A stretch of 64,000 bases of DNA from JAUNSR01 sp036655355 (lineage in GTDB: Bacteria > Bacteroidota > Bacteroidia > Bacteroidales > JAUNSR01): assembly GCA_036655355.1 (NCBI GenBank), contig JAVVQG010000016.1, positions 36,554 through 100,553 of the forward strand, read 5' to 3'. Both the position numbers and the translations under genes were made by a program. The notes beneath the pieces are model-generated. The model saw only the letters and a list, made by a program, of their open reading frames with translations. It was not told where the DNA came from and ran no database searches. Positions 9,305 through 18,161 of the stretch are shown here, one piece after another. How positions within the stretch are numbered: position 1 is the stretch's first letter; every line of letters begins with the position of its first letter.

Positions 9305-9316
9305 TCTTAATCCGAT

Positions 9317-11689
9317 ATGAGTGAAATATTCAACTTCAAAAGCATGCTCCGCTCGCTGAGCCGCAACCCCCTCTTTGCCGTGATCAATGTGTTGGGTTTC
9401 TCTTTGTCGCTTACCCTCGTGATTTTACTGGGGGCGTATGCGCGGCACGAGTTGACCATAGATGATTTCCAGCAGCATAAAGAGCGCATTTACCTCTATA
9501 CTACGATGGACGGAGCCTACTCGCCGCCCGCAATGGCTCCTTATATACAAGAAAACTATCCCGATGTGGAGGCTTTTACAAGGCTTTTTGCACAAGATAT
9601 GATTCTTTCGCGACAAGATGCGAAGTTTAAAACCAAGGTGATGACCGTAGACTCCACCTTCTTTGACATTTTCAGTTTTCCGTTGTTGGAAGGCGATCGC
9701 GAGCGGGTGTTGAAAGGCGACCGTAACGAGGTGGTGATCAGTGAATCGTATGCCCGTAAAGTATTCGGAGAGGAGAATCCGATCGGCAAGCAACTCTCCT
9801 GCAAGTACCAGCGGTATGAATTTAACGCTGCTCCCCTCGAGTTGACGCATCTTCTTACGATCGGGGGAGTGATGAAGGATATGGAGAATACGTTGTTCAA
9901 TTCGTATGAAGTGCTGATGAATATAAACGCGGCCGGGAATATCATGGGTTCCTGGATGAATCAAGGATGGGAGGCCGGAAATCACCTCTCCGTTTTTCTC
10001 ATGAAGGGCGATAAAAACCCCAATGAGTACCACGATGATTTATTGCGTCGTTTCAAAGAGGTTTATTGGTTGTTTAGAGATAATAAGGAGACGGATTTAA
10101 AATTCACTCCTTTGCACAAGGCATATTTTGATACTACGGTCAATATGCATTTTACCACGCGGGGAGGGGGCTCGATGAAAGAGATTATCACCTTCTTCGG
10201 AGCCGGACTGGCGATTCTTATTTTTGCCGTCATCAACTACATCAACCTGACGTTGGCACGAAGTTCCGACCGGGCCCGCGAACTCGCCACCCGGCGGTTA
10301 TTGGGTTCCCCGCGCAGTCATTTGCTTTGGAATCTGATTCTTGAGAGTGTGCTTCTTTGCGTTCTCTCTTTCGCAATCGCCATTTTTCTGGCGAAACTGC
10401 TCACGCCTTTCTTTATGAATCTGATGCAGGTGAGCGATCCGTTATTCTCAAATCTTTCACTCGCTCTTCTTGTGGGGGTTGTGCTTGCAATCCTGTTGAT
10501 CGGGATCATAAGCGGCATCTTCCCCGCCATGGTGATTACCAACTTTACACCGCTTGATGTGGTGCGGGGGACTTTCGTACGGAAGACGAGACAGGTGTAT
10601 AGCAAAATGCTTATCGGTTTTCAGTATGCCATCACCTTGATGCTGTTGATCTGCTCTTATGTGATTTTTGCTCAAACCGGTCACCTGCGGAATGAGGATA
10701 AAGGATTTGACAACCGAAACCTAATCTATTTTTACAATGAAATCGGCATTTCTGCCGCTAGACTGGGTGAGGAGGTGCGGAAAATACCGGGAGTAGAGAA
10801 CTTTTCCGCAATGAACGGTAATGTAATTGAACGTGGTAATAACAATACGTTCAAGTACGATGATGGGGAGATGATCTCCATGCAAGTGTTCGTGGCCGAT
10901 TCTTCTGTTTTCGATGTGGTCAACTACGAGGTGATCCGGAGATTCGATACCGATACGTTGAAACGCACCGGGATTTGGATCAATGAGGCATTATACAAAC
11001 GGTTGAATCTTCCGGCAGACGAGAATGCTTTTTATACCCATAAGGGAACGGAATGGGAAAATAAAATAGAACTGGCGGGCGTTCTTCGTAATTTCCGGTT
11101 CGGACTTGCGAAGAATACTCCTGCAATGTTGACTGTTTACAACCGGTTGAACACTCCTTCCTCTTATATGCTTCGGTATGAGGGAGCGGATGGGGCCAGG
11201 GTGATGGATGAGGTGAAAGCTACGTTTACAAGGGTCAGCAAGGGTATTCCTTTTAACGGAGGCTTTGTCGATGCGGCGATGAATAGCTGGTACAATGCGC
11301 AGGAACGTACGGGTAAGATCGTGTCGCTCATGGCGCTGGTCGCCATTTTGATCGCCACATTGGGCATGTTGGCGATGGCTTCTTTCTTTATCCGGCAGCG
11401 CGAGAACGAGATCGCCATCCGCAAGGCGTATGGCTGCGGAAACGGCGAATTGATGATGCAGCTTCAGAAGCATTTCATTTTGTTGATCGGCATCGCCTTT
11501 GTGTTGGCCGCTCCCGCCGCCTATTATGTGATGAGAACGTGGCTTTCGGAGTTTGAAAACCAACTGCCTTTATCGCCCGTTTATTTTGTGCTTCCTCTTT
11601 TGGGCGTGCTGCTGATGGCAATCGATATCATTTTCCATTTGGGCAGAAAGGCGATCCATACCAACCCGGCGGAGACGTTGAGGCGGTGA
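9317..11689 (+). CDS. FtsX/MacB-like ABC transporter permease 2
   Basis: A 790-residue paralogue of the preceding protein, 12 bases downstream and so in the same transcript. The same architecture is seen: N-terminal helix in the first 40 residues, periplasmic domain, a four-helix block (about 290-450), second periplasmic domain and three C-terminal helices with the coupling segment ENEIAIRKAYGCG. The tail NPAETLRR corresponds to the family's end motif. The stop codon directly abuts the stop of the convergent histidine kinase gene. Two permeases in one operon may form a heterodimer, or each may pair with the shared ATPase. Confidence 0.9.
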   Translation: MSEIFNFKSMLRSLSRNPLFAVINVLGFSLSLTLVILLGAYARHELTIDDFQQHKERIYLYTTMDGAYSPPAMAPYIQENYPDVEAFTRLFAQDMILSRQDAKFKTKVMTVDSTFFDIFSFPLLEGDRERVLKGDRNEVVISESYARKVFGEENPIGKQLSCKYQRYEFNAAPLELTHLLTIGGVMKDMENTLFNSYEVLMNINAAGNIMGSWMNQGWEAGNHLSVFLMKGDKNPNEYHDDLLRRFKEVYWLFRDNKETDLKFTPLHKAYFDTTVNMHFTTRGGGSMKEIITFFGAGLAILIFAVINYINLTLARSSDRARELATRRLLGSPRSHLLWNLILESVLLCVLSFAIAIFLAKLLTPFFMNLMQVSDPLFSNLSLALLVGVVLAILLIGIISGIFPAMVITNFTPLDVVRGTFVRKTRQVYSKMLIGFQYAITLMLLICSYVIFAQTGHLRNEDKGFDNRNLIYFYNEIGISAARLGEEVRKIPGVENFSAMNGNVIERGNNNTFKYDDGEMISMQVFVADSSVFDVVNYEVIRRFDTDTLKRTGIWINEALYKRLNLPADENAFYTHKGTEWENKIELAGVLRNFRFGLAKNTPAMLTVYNRLNTPSSYMLRYEGADGARVMDEVKATFTRVSKGIPFNGGFVDAAMNSWYNAQERTGKIVSLMALVAILIATLGMLAMASFFIRQRENEIAIRKAYGCGNGELMMQLQKHFILLIGIAFVLAAPAAYYVMRTWLSEFENQLPLSPVYFVLPLLGVLLMAIDIIFHLGRKAIHTNPAETLRR

Positions 11690-12988
11690 TTATCTGAAAA
11701 CCAGGGTGAACCGGGTTTCCTTTTCCGTGGAATAGGAGAGTTTGAGCGAGCCGTTGTGCTGGCGCATGATCTGTTTGGAAACACTCAGACCGATACCGGA
11801 ACCGGCTTCTTTGGTTGTAAAGAAAGGAACGAATATTTGTTTGGCAACGTCGGCGGGAATCATCTCGCCGTTGTTGTCGAAATGAATCAGGATCTGCTCT
11901 TTCGCATCGCTCGTGGCCGTGATGCGGATATAGGGCTCTTTTTGGTGGGAGAGCGACTGGATGGCGTTTCGCAACAGGTTGAGCACCACTTGCGAAAGTA
12001 GGTTTTTGTCGGCGTAGATCATCAGCTCTTCCGGTTCGGCCTTGAGTGTGAACCGAATCGGCAGCGACGTGGTGGCACGCATCCCCACGATCTCCATCTG
12101 GAGGAAGTCGCGCAGGTTGAAGATCTCCTTCGATGGTGTGGGAATCCGGGTGAATCGGCGATAGGAGTTGACGAAAGAGGAGAGTTGCGAGCCGGTGTGA
12201 TGAATCACCTCGAGTCCCTCGCGCAGGTTTCGGCTCACCTCCTCCTTTTTCAGAAGGTGTGCGCTGAGGGACGTGATGGGCGAAATGCCGTTCATAATTT
12301 CGTGTGTAAGAACGCGGGTCAGTTTGATCCACGACTCGATTTCATTCTCATCCAACTCCGAATCAATGTCGTTCAGGGCAATGATGCGGAGTTTTTTATT
12401 GTTGCCGTACATCTCGGAGACGTCGAGGGTGAGGTGTCGCTCGCCCCGCTCGGTCGAGAAGGAGATCTGTCGGTTGCTTTCGGGCGAGAGGGTGTGGAAA
12501 AGGGTCGGAAAGCTCTCATCGAGTTGCTTGAGCTGTCGGGTGTGCGTTAGGATCGGCAAACCGAGCAGTTGTGCCGCCGCGTCGTTGGTCTGCCACACGA
12601 ATCCCTCCTCGTCGATCACCACGATGCCGGTGGTAACGCGTCCCAGAATCAGCTCGTAGTATTTCTCTTTTTCGGCTGCTTCGGCTTTCGCTTTCGACAA
12701 AAGTTCGCGCATGCCGTTGAAGGTTTTGTTGAGTTGCCGGTCGTACCGATCGCCCCCTTTTTCCGGGAACCGGAACGCATAATCGTTGTTTTCCACCGCG
12801 TCGAAAAGGATCTTCATTTTTCGCAATTGGTTGCTGTAACTCATAAAGATCTGGCGCACGGCAAAAAAAGCGATTGTCAGCGAAATCCCAACTCCTACCC
12901 ATTCGGAATAGAGGATGCAGACCGTTGCGGCACAGGTGGATAGAATTACCAGTAGCAGTGAGACGATTATTTTAGGGGGTATGCTCAT
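11690..12988 (-). CDS. Sensor histidine kinase (NtrB-like)
   Basis: A 432-residue membrane sensor kinase: two hydrophobic segments at the N-terminus (about 7-50) with almost no periplasmic loop, a linker with a PAS-like domain (about 105-205), the HisKA segment LTRVLTHEIMNGISPITS (phospho-acceptor His229) and an HATPase domain with NLLRNAIQSL and GSGIGLSVSKQIM. The lack of a large external domain suggests sensing within the membrane or cytoplasm. Its ATG lies three bases after the stop of the response-regulator gene, so the two form one operon. Its gene ends exactly where permease 2 ends on the other strand. Confidence 0.92.
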   Translation of the reverse strand: MSIPPKIIVSLLLVILSTCAATVCILYSEWVGVGISLTIAFFAVRQIFMSYSNQLRKMKILFDAVENNDYAFRFPEKGGDRYDRQLNKTFNGMRELLSKAKAEAAEKEKYYELILGRVTTGIVVIDEEGFVWQTNDAAAQLLGLPILTHTRQLKQLDESFPTLFHTLSPESNRQISFSTERGERHLTLDVSEMYGNNKKLRIIALNDIDSELDENEIESWIKLTRVLTHEIMNGISPITSLSAHLLKKEEVSRNLREGLEVIHHTGSQLSSFVNSYRRFTRIPTPSKEIFNLRDFLQMEIVGMRATTSLPIRFTLKAEPEELMIYADKNLLSQVVLNLLRNAIQSLSHQKEPYIRITATSDAKEQILIHFDNNGEMIPADVAKQIFVPFFTTKEAGSGIGLSVSKQIMRQHNGSLKLSYSTEKETRFTLVFR

Positions 12989-12991
12989 TTG

Positions 12992-14335
12992 TTATAATAA
13001 ATTGTATTTCTTGATCTTGTTATAGAGCGTCTGGCGCGTGATGCCGAGTTGCTGGGCTACCAGCGAGAGGTTGCCTTCGCAGTTGCGGATGGCATTGGCG
13101 ATAGCCGTTTTTTCCATCTCTTCGAGCGTCATGTTCTGGTCGTCCTCCACCATTGCCGCATCTTGAAAGCAGAAGTCGCCCTCGGCGAGAACGTTATTGC
13201 CCATGATCACCGCCCTTTCGATGGTGTGTTGCAGTTCACGCACGTTGCCGGGCCAGGAGTAGGATTTGATCTTCTCGATGGCACTTCTGTCGAGCGTCAT
13301 GTTTTCACGGTCGTACATTTTCGCATAGCGGGCCACGAACATCTCGGCCATCGGGATGAGGTCCTCTTTTCGGTTGCGCAGCGGCGGTATTTCGAGGGTG
13401 ATGGTGTTGATGCGATAAAAGAGGTCCTCCCGGAATCGCCCTTGTCGCACCATATCGGGCAGGTTGCAGTTCGTGGCGCAGATCAGGCGGATGTCCACTT
13501 CGCGCGGCGAGTTGCTGCCCACGCGGGTAACTTTTCGTTGCTGCAATACGCTCAGCAGCTTTGCCTGGAGATGGAAAGGCAGGTTGCCGATCTCATCGAG
13601 AAAAAGGGAGCCTTGCGAGGCGGCTTCGAACTTGCCCGGACGATCGGCTTTGGCGTCGGTGAACGCTCCCTTTACATGGCCGAACAGTTCGCTCTCGAAG
13701 AGTGTTTCGGTGAGCGCACCCATATCCACAGTCACCAGTTCATTCTCTTTTCTGCGGGAAAGGGCGTGGATTTGACGCGCGAAAACCTCCTTGCCCGTGC
13801 CGTTCTCTCCTGTAATCAGTACGTTGGCATCGGTCGAGGCGATCTTTTCGATCTGTTCGTAGAGTCGCATCATCGCCGGCGACGAGCCTTTGAACACCCC
13901 TTGTTCGACCTTGCCACTCTCTTTTTTCTTCTCCTTTGCATCGCCTTGTCCGTTTTGCATCGCCTTTTGCAACGTTTCAATCAATTTCTCGTTTTCCCAC
14001 GGTTTGGGGATGAAGTCGAAAGCGCCGTTCTTAATGCCGGACACGGCGAGGTCGATGTAGGCGTATGCGGTAAAAAGAACCACTTCCGTTTTGGGACTGG
14101 TTCTTTTTATTTGAGAGAGCCAATAGAGTCCCTCGTTTCCATTATTAATCCCGGTGGTATAATTCATATCCAGCAGGGCTACGTCGATGCGTTCGCTCCG
14201 AAAGAGCGTGGGTATCTGCTCCGGATTGCTTATCGTGATTACTTTTCGGAAGTAATCAGCCAATAGAATTTCTAATGTTTTTAGAATGCTGCGGTTGTCA
14301 TCGACAATGCAAATCGTGCCGTTTAATTTGGACAT
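12992..14335 (-). CDS. Sigma-54-dependent response regulator (NtrC/AtoC family)
   Basis: A 447-residue enhancer-binding protein. The receiver domain (about 7-120) has the phospho-acceptor Asp56 in VALLDMNYT and the KPW switch lysine. The AAA+ domain has Walker A GENGTGKE (176-183), the sigma-54-contact loop as GAFTDA (223-228, a variant of GAFTGA) and Walker B LFLDEIG (244-250). The C-terminus is a Fis-type helix-turn-helix, LSLVAQQLGITRQTLYNKI. It activates sigma-54 polymerase from upstream sites; the two sigma-54 promoters flanking this gene pair, with shared palindromes, are the obvious targets. Confidence 0.95.
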   Translation of the reverse strand: MSKLNGTICIVDDNRSILKTLEILLADYFRKVITISNPEQIPTLFRSERIDVALLDMNYTTGINNGNEGLYWLSQIKRTSPKTEVVLFTAYAYIDLAVSGIKNGAFDFIPKPWENEKLIETLQKAMQNGQGDAKEKKKESGKVEQGVFKGSSPAMMRLYEQIEKIASTDANVLITGENGTGKEVFARQIHALSRRKENELVTVDMGALTETLFESELFGHVKGAFTDAKADRPGKFEAASQGSLFLDEIGNLPFHLQAKLLSVLQQRKVTRVGSNSPREVDIRLICATNCNLPDMVRQGRFREDLFYRINTITLEIPPLRNRKEDLIPMAEMFVARYAKMYDRENMTLDRSAIEKIKSYSWPGNVRELQHTIERAVIMGNNVLAEGDFCFQDAAMVEDDQNMTLEEMEKTAIANAIRNCEGNLSLVAQQLGITRQTLYNKIKKYNLL

Positions 14336-14518
14336 ACGTTTTTGTGTAAAAGTAATTATGCAAAATAAAACATATTTTCATAAATGTTGCGGGTATTGCC
14401 AAGAAATGGAAATCCAAGTACCAAATTAGCATCGCGAATATGTATATTCTTAGGAGCAAAAAAAGGATGATTGTATTCAACTGTTTAATAGTATGAGGAT
14501 GTGAAAACATTCGACAAG

Positions 14519-14586
14519 TTGCTCTAATGTCTAAGCATTAGAGCAATGTGTCAAATTATTAGACTGAAGTGTCAAATTATTAGACA
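14519..14586. promoter_or_regulatory. Three tandem activator sites (TGTC-N9-GACA type)
   Basis: Three 17-bp sites at 14528-14544, 14549-14565 and 14570-14586, spaced exactly 21 bp. The second and third share the core TGTCAAATTATTAGAC. The first is embedded in a perfect 10-bp inverted repeat, TTGCTCTAAT and ATTAGAGCAA (14519-14546). Site centres fall about 132, 111 and 90 bp before the predicted start of the sigma-54 promoter at 14642. This occupies the middle of the 353-base divergent gap between the regulator gene and the TolC gene; I see no ORF there. Confidence 0.75.
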
Positions 14587-14641
14587 TTAAGAATAATGGG
14601 AATTTGTTGTAATATCCAGATTATCAACTGTTTTTAGATTG

Positions 14642-14657
14642 TGGCACGCGGTTTGAT
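14642..14657 (+). promoter_or_regulatory. Sigma-54 (-24/-12) promoter of the TolC operon
   Basis: TGGCACG-N4-TTGAT. The -24 element is perfect; the -12 element has GA in place of GC. The predicted start is near 14668, 21 bases before the ATG at 14689. Confidence 0.8.
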
Positions 14658-14688
14658 TTAATTGTAGTGACAAAAAAACAATTTAATT

Positions 14689-16026
14689 ATGAATTCGCTA
14701 CGAAAGATCATTCTGCTGATTGTGGCCAGCCTCCTATCTCTGATAAATGGTTCAGCGCAGAACGCGTATACCTTACAGGAGTGTATGATTTATGCCCGCG
14801 AACATGCGCCGGCCAATCATCGTCAACAGGCGCAGTCTCGTATTTATAACCAGGACCGAGTGGAAGCGATCGGCGCATTTCTGCCTTCCGCGAATGCCTC
14901 CATCGGAGGAGAGTTCGATTTCGGACGCTCGCTCGACCCGGGCACCAATACCTATAAAGACAATAAATACTTCAGCAACAACTATTCCGGTACGTTGCAG
15001 TTGCCCCTTTTTCAAGGATTGGTTCGAATCAACAATTATAAGATGACAAAGGCGATGGATCGGATGGGGTTGCATCAAAAGCAATTGATCGAAGACCAAG
15101 TGTCGCTCCGAGTGTTGAACGCCTTTTATAATGTAGTGTACTACAAACAACTGGTGATGCAACTTACTGGACAGCTCGAAGAGAGTGAACGGAACCTGTA
15201 TCAGTCACTGCGAATGGAGGAGTTGGGCCTGAAAGCGGGTGCGGATGTGGCGCAGATGGAGGCGAATGTGGCCTCCGACCGATTCGCTTTGATCCGGCAG
15301 GAGAATTTGTTGCGGGTGGCGAGACTGGAGTTAAAGGGAGCAATGAATTATCCGATGGAAGACTCCCTCGCGATTCGCGAATCGCTCGAGCCCGTGTTGC
15401 CGCAAGGAAGCGACATCGATCCCGATTCGCTGTTTGAGTCGGCTCGTAATTACTTGCCCGGATCTTTGGTTGCAAATTTTCAACTGAAAGGAATGAAAAG
15501 CGCCTATAAATCGAGTCTGGCCTCCTTTTTCCCCTCCTTCTCGCTTTTCGCAGGGTATAATACCCGCTATTTCGAAGTGCTGAAAAGCGAAGGTGCTACG
15601 GAGAGTTTTAAAAAACAATGGAAGAACAACGCGGGACAGTATGTGGGGATGCAGGTGTCGATTCCGATTTTCAATCGGTTGAGCAACCTCAGTAACCGGC
15701 GTCGGGCTAAATACCGGTTGGAGATGCAACAAGCCGATTATGAGGAGACGATGCTGAAACTCAATCAGGAGATCGCGCAGAGCATTTCGGACCTGAATGG
15801 GGCGGTGCAAGAGTATATTCAAGCGATGCGGAAAATGAACGCCGCCGATATCGCGCATACGGTGAACCGTCGCAAGTTCGAAGAAGGAATGATCAGCGCA
15901 CTCGAACTGCAAAACAGTGCCAACCAACTGGCCCAAGCCAAGGCGGAGCAGGTGGGGATGCACGTTCAGTTTTTGATCCGCAAGAAACAAGTGGAGTACT
16001 ATCAGGGAATTCCTTTTATTAAATAA
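14689..16026 (+). CDS. TolC-family outer-membrane efflux protein
   Basis: A 445-residue protein with a signal peptide (residues 1-24, ending NGSAQ) and two outer-membrane-efflux repeats rich in heptad-like helices (for example around 145-240 and 340-435). TolC proteins trimerise into a channel crossing the outer membrane and periplasm. It is the first gene after the sigma-54 promoter at 14642 and is followed by the adaptor, ATPase and permease, giving a complete tripartite exporter. The substrate is unknown. Confidence 0.92.
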   Translation: MNSLRKIILLIVASLLSLINGSAQNAYTLQECMIYAREHAPANHRQQAQSRIYNQDRVEAIGAFLPSANASIGGEFDFGRSLDPGTNTYKDNKYFSNNYSGTLQLPLFQGLVRINNYKMTKAMDRMGLHQKQLIEDQVSLRVLNAFYNVVYYKQLVMQLTGQLEESERNLYQSLRMEELGLKAGADVAQMEANVASDRFALIRQENLLRVARLELKGAMNYPMEDSLAIRESLEPVLPQGSDIDPDSLFESARNYLPGSLVANFQLKGMKSAYKSSLASFFPSFSLFAGYNTRYFEVLKSEGATESFKKQWKNNAGQYVGMQVSIPIFNRLSNLSNRRRAKYRLEMQQADYEETMLKLNQEIAQSISDLNGAVQEYIQAMRKMNAADIAHTVNRRKFEEGMISALELQNSANQLAQAKAEQVGMHVQFLIRKKQVEYYQGIPFIK

Positions 16027-16040
16027 ATATCAAGACACTC

Positions 16041-16161
16041 CGGCACGAGTTACAAACTCGCGCCAATGAAAATCCGATTAATGAAACCCGGCACGAGTTA
16101 CAAACTCGCGCCAATGAAAATCCGATTAATGAAACCCGGCACGAGTTTGTAACTCGTGCCG
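16041..16161. repeat. REP-like palindromic repeat cluster
   Basis: Three elements at exact 48-bp intervals (16041, 16089, 16137). The first two begin CGGCACGAGTTACAAACTCG and carry a shared 23-base tail. The third is an almost perfect palindrome, CGGCACGAGTTTGTAACTCG followed by TGCCG. Such stem-forming units in intergenic DNA are typical of REP elements mobilised by RAYT transposases; no RAYT gene is in this window. They sit between the TolC and adaptor genes, where they could stabilise or attenuate the transcript. Confidence 0.8.
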
Positions 16162-16186
16162 ACCAATCATCGAAAATATCAAAACC

Positions 16187-17437
16187 ATGGACCGAATAAT
16201 AGAAAAGAAGAAAGGATTATCGAAAAAGCATCTACCCTATGTGATCGGGGGTGCCGTACTCTTACTGCTTATCGGCTGGATGGTGTTGGGCGACCACTCC
16301 TCGAAACTGAAAGTGGAGAAGAAAGGAATCACCATCGCTACCGTCGAGTCGAATCCGTTTAACGACTACATACGCCTGAACGGACAGGTTCAGCCCGGAT
16401 CGCTCATTCAAATCAGTGCCGTAGAGAGCGGCATCATCGATGAGAAGTTGATCGAGGAGGGGGTTACGGTGAAAAAAGGGGATGTGATTCTGCGCATGAA
16501 AAACCCGAGTCTGAGCCTGGCGATTCTGGATAGCGAGGCGCAATTGGCCGAAAAGCAGAACTTCCTGCGCAATACGCAGGTGACGATGGAGCAGGAAAGG
16601 CTGAATCTGCGTCAAGAGTTGCTCTCGGTGCAGTTAGAGGCTGCTCGCAAGAAAAGAGCGTACCAACAGAACGAAGCACTCTATAAAGAGAAGCTGATCG
16701 CCCGCGAGGTGTATCTGCAGGCAAAAGAGGATTATGAATATGCGCGCGATAAGATGCAACTGATTGTGGATCGCCAGAAGCAGGATTCGATTTATCGCTC
16801 GGTGCAGGTGGATCAGATGCAAGAGAGTCTCGATAACATGCGCTTGAACCTGACGATGGTTCGGCAGCGGATCGAGAACCTAAACATCCGTGCGCCATAC
16901 GACGGACAACTCGGGTTGCTGGAGGCTGAAATCGGACAATCGGTTGCCACGGGGCAGCGCATCGGACAGATCAATGTGCTTTCTGATTTTAAGATCGAGG
17001 CGATGATTGACGAGCATTACATTGACCGGGTAGTGAACGGCTTGGAGGGAACGTTTGAGCGGCAGAATACCCGTTTCGGCGTGAGGGTATCGAAGGTTTA
17101 TCCCGAGGTGAGGAACGGCCAGTTCCGTACCGACATGCGTTTCGTGGGGGAACGCCCGGAGAATATCCGAACCGGACAAACCTATTACATCAATCTCCAG
17201 TTGGGGGAACCGAAGGATGGTATCCTGATCCCGCGCGGCTCGTTCTATCAGACCACGGGCGGAAAATGGATCTTCGTCGTGAGTGCGGACGGATCGCAGG
17301 CTACGCGTCGGAATATCCGCATCGGCCGACAGAATCCCCAATATTACGAGGTACTCGAAGGCCTTGAACCGGGTGAGAAGGTGATCGTGTCGGGCTATGA
17401 ATCGTACGGGAAGAATGAGAAATTAATATTGAACTAA
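16187..17437 (+). CDS. HlyD/MacA-type periplasmic adaptor
   Basis: A 416-residue membrane-fusion protein. One N-terminal transmembrane helix (about 20-37) is followed by a lipoyl/barrel-sandwich half (VESGIIDEKLIEEGVTVKKG), a long coiled-coil hairpin (about 100-220), the return lipoyl half (NIRAPYDGQLG), and beta-barrel and membrane-proximal domains. Such adaptors link the inner-membrane permease to TolC. It lies 160 bases after the TolC gene, separated by the REP-like cluster, and 33 bases before the ATPase gene. Confidence 0.92.
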   Translation: MDRIIEKKKGLSKKHLPYVIGGAVLLLLIGWMVLGDHSSKLKVEKKGITIATVESNPFNDYIRLNGQVQPGSLIQISAVESGIIDEKLIEEGVTVKKGDVILRMKNPSLSLAILDSEAQLAEKQNFLRNTQVTMEQERLNLRQELLSVQLEAARKKRAYQQNEALYKEKLIAREVYLQAKEDYEYARDKMQLIVDRQKQDSIYRSVQVDQMQESLDNMRLNLTMVRQRIENLNIRAPYDGQLGLLEAEIGQSVATGQRIGQINVLSDFKIEAMIDEHYIDRVVNGLEGTFERQNTRFGVRVSKVYPEVRNGQFRTDMRFVGERPENIRTGQTYYINLQLGEPKDGILIPRGSFYQTTGGKWIFVVSADGSQATRRNIRIGRQNPQYYEVLEGLEPGEKVIVSGYESYGKNEKLILN

Positions 17438-17470
17438 AAAACAATTCTACAAACCATAAATTAATATACG

Positions 17471-18151
17471 ATGTTGAAGATTGAAAACCTTAGTAAAGTG
17501 TTTCGTACCGAAGAGATCGAAACCGTAGCATTAGATAATGTGTCGCTCGAAGTGAAAGAGGGGGAATTCGTGGCAATCATGGGACCGTCCGGTTGCGGAA
17601 AGTCCACCTTACTGAACATCCTGGGAATGTTGGATAACCCGACGCAGGGGAAATATTACCTTGACAATTATGAGGTGGGGGGACTCAAGGAGAAGCAACG
17701 TACCGAAGTGCGTAAGGGGAAGATCGGGTTTGTTTTTCAGAGTTTTAACCTCATCGAGGAGTTGAACGTATCAGAAAATGTGGAGTTGCCACTGACCTAT
17801 TTGAAAATGAAAAGCTCCGACCGTAAAGAGCGTGTTTCGGAGGTGCTGAAACGGGTGGCGATCAGTCACCGTGCCACCCATTTCCCAAACCAGTTGTCCG
17901 GCGGTCAGCAGCAGCGCGTAGCGATTGCCCGTGCGGTAGTGGCGCATCCCAAGCTGATTTTGGCGGATGAGCCGACGGGAAATCTCGACTCGAAGAACGG
18001 GTTGGAGGTGATGAACCTCTTGACGGAATTGAATAAAGAGGGTGCTACCATCGTGATGGTGACTCACAGTCAGCGTGACGCCTCGTATGCGCATCGTGTG
18101 ATTAACCTGTTTGACGGTCATGTGGTGACCGAAGTTCGCAATATGATGTAA
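17471..18151 (+). CDS. MacB/LolD-like ABC transporter ATP-binding protein
   Basis: A 226-residue cytoplasmic ATPase with Walker A GPSGCGKST (38-46), the signature LSGGQQQRVAIARA, Walker B LILADEPTGNLDS and the switch histidine in VTHS. Length and motifs match the MacB/LolD subgroup that drives FtsX-like permeases. It is the only ABC ATPase in the 6.8-20.5 kb region, so it may serve all three permeases. It is 10 bases before permease 3. Confidence 0.95.
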   Translation: MLKIENLSKVFRTEEIETVALDNVSLEVKEGEFVAIMGPSGCGKSTLLNILGMLDNPTQGKYYLDNYEVGGLKEKQRTEVRKGKIGFVFQSFNLIEELNVSENVELPLTYLKMKSSDRKERVSEVLKRVAISHRATHFPNQLSGGQQQRVAIARAVVAHPKLILADEPTGNLDSKNGLEVMNLLTELNKEGATIVMVTHSQRDASYAHRVINLFDGHVVTEVRNMM

Positions 18152-18161
18152 AAACCCCACC

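Noticed and set aside
16041..16090. GGCACG in the REP-like repeats as a third sigma-54 -24 element
   Set aside because: No GC/GA doublet at the required spacing, and the bases are part of the repeated palindrome.
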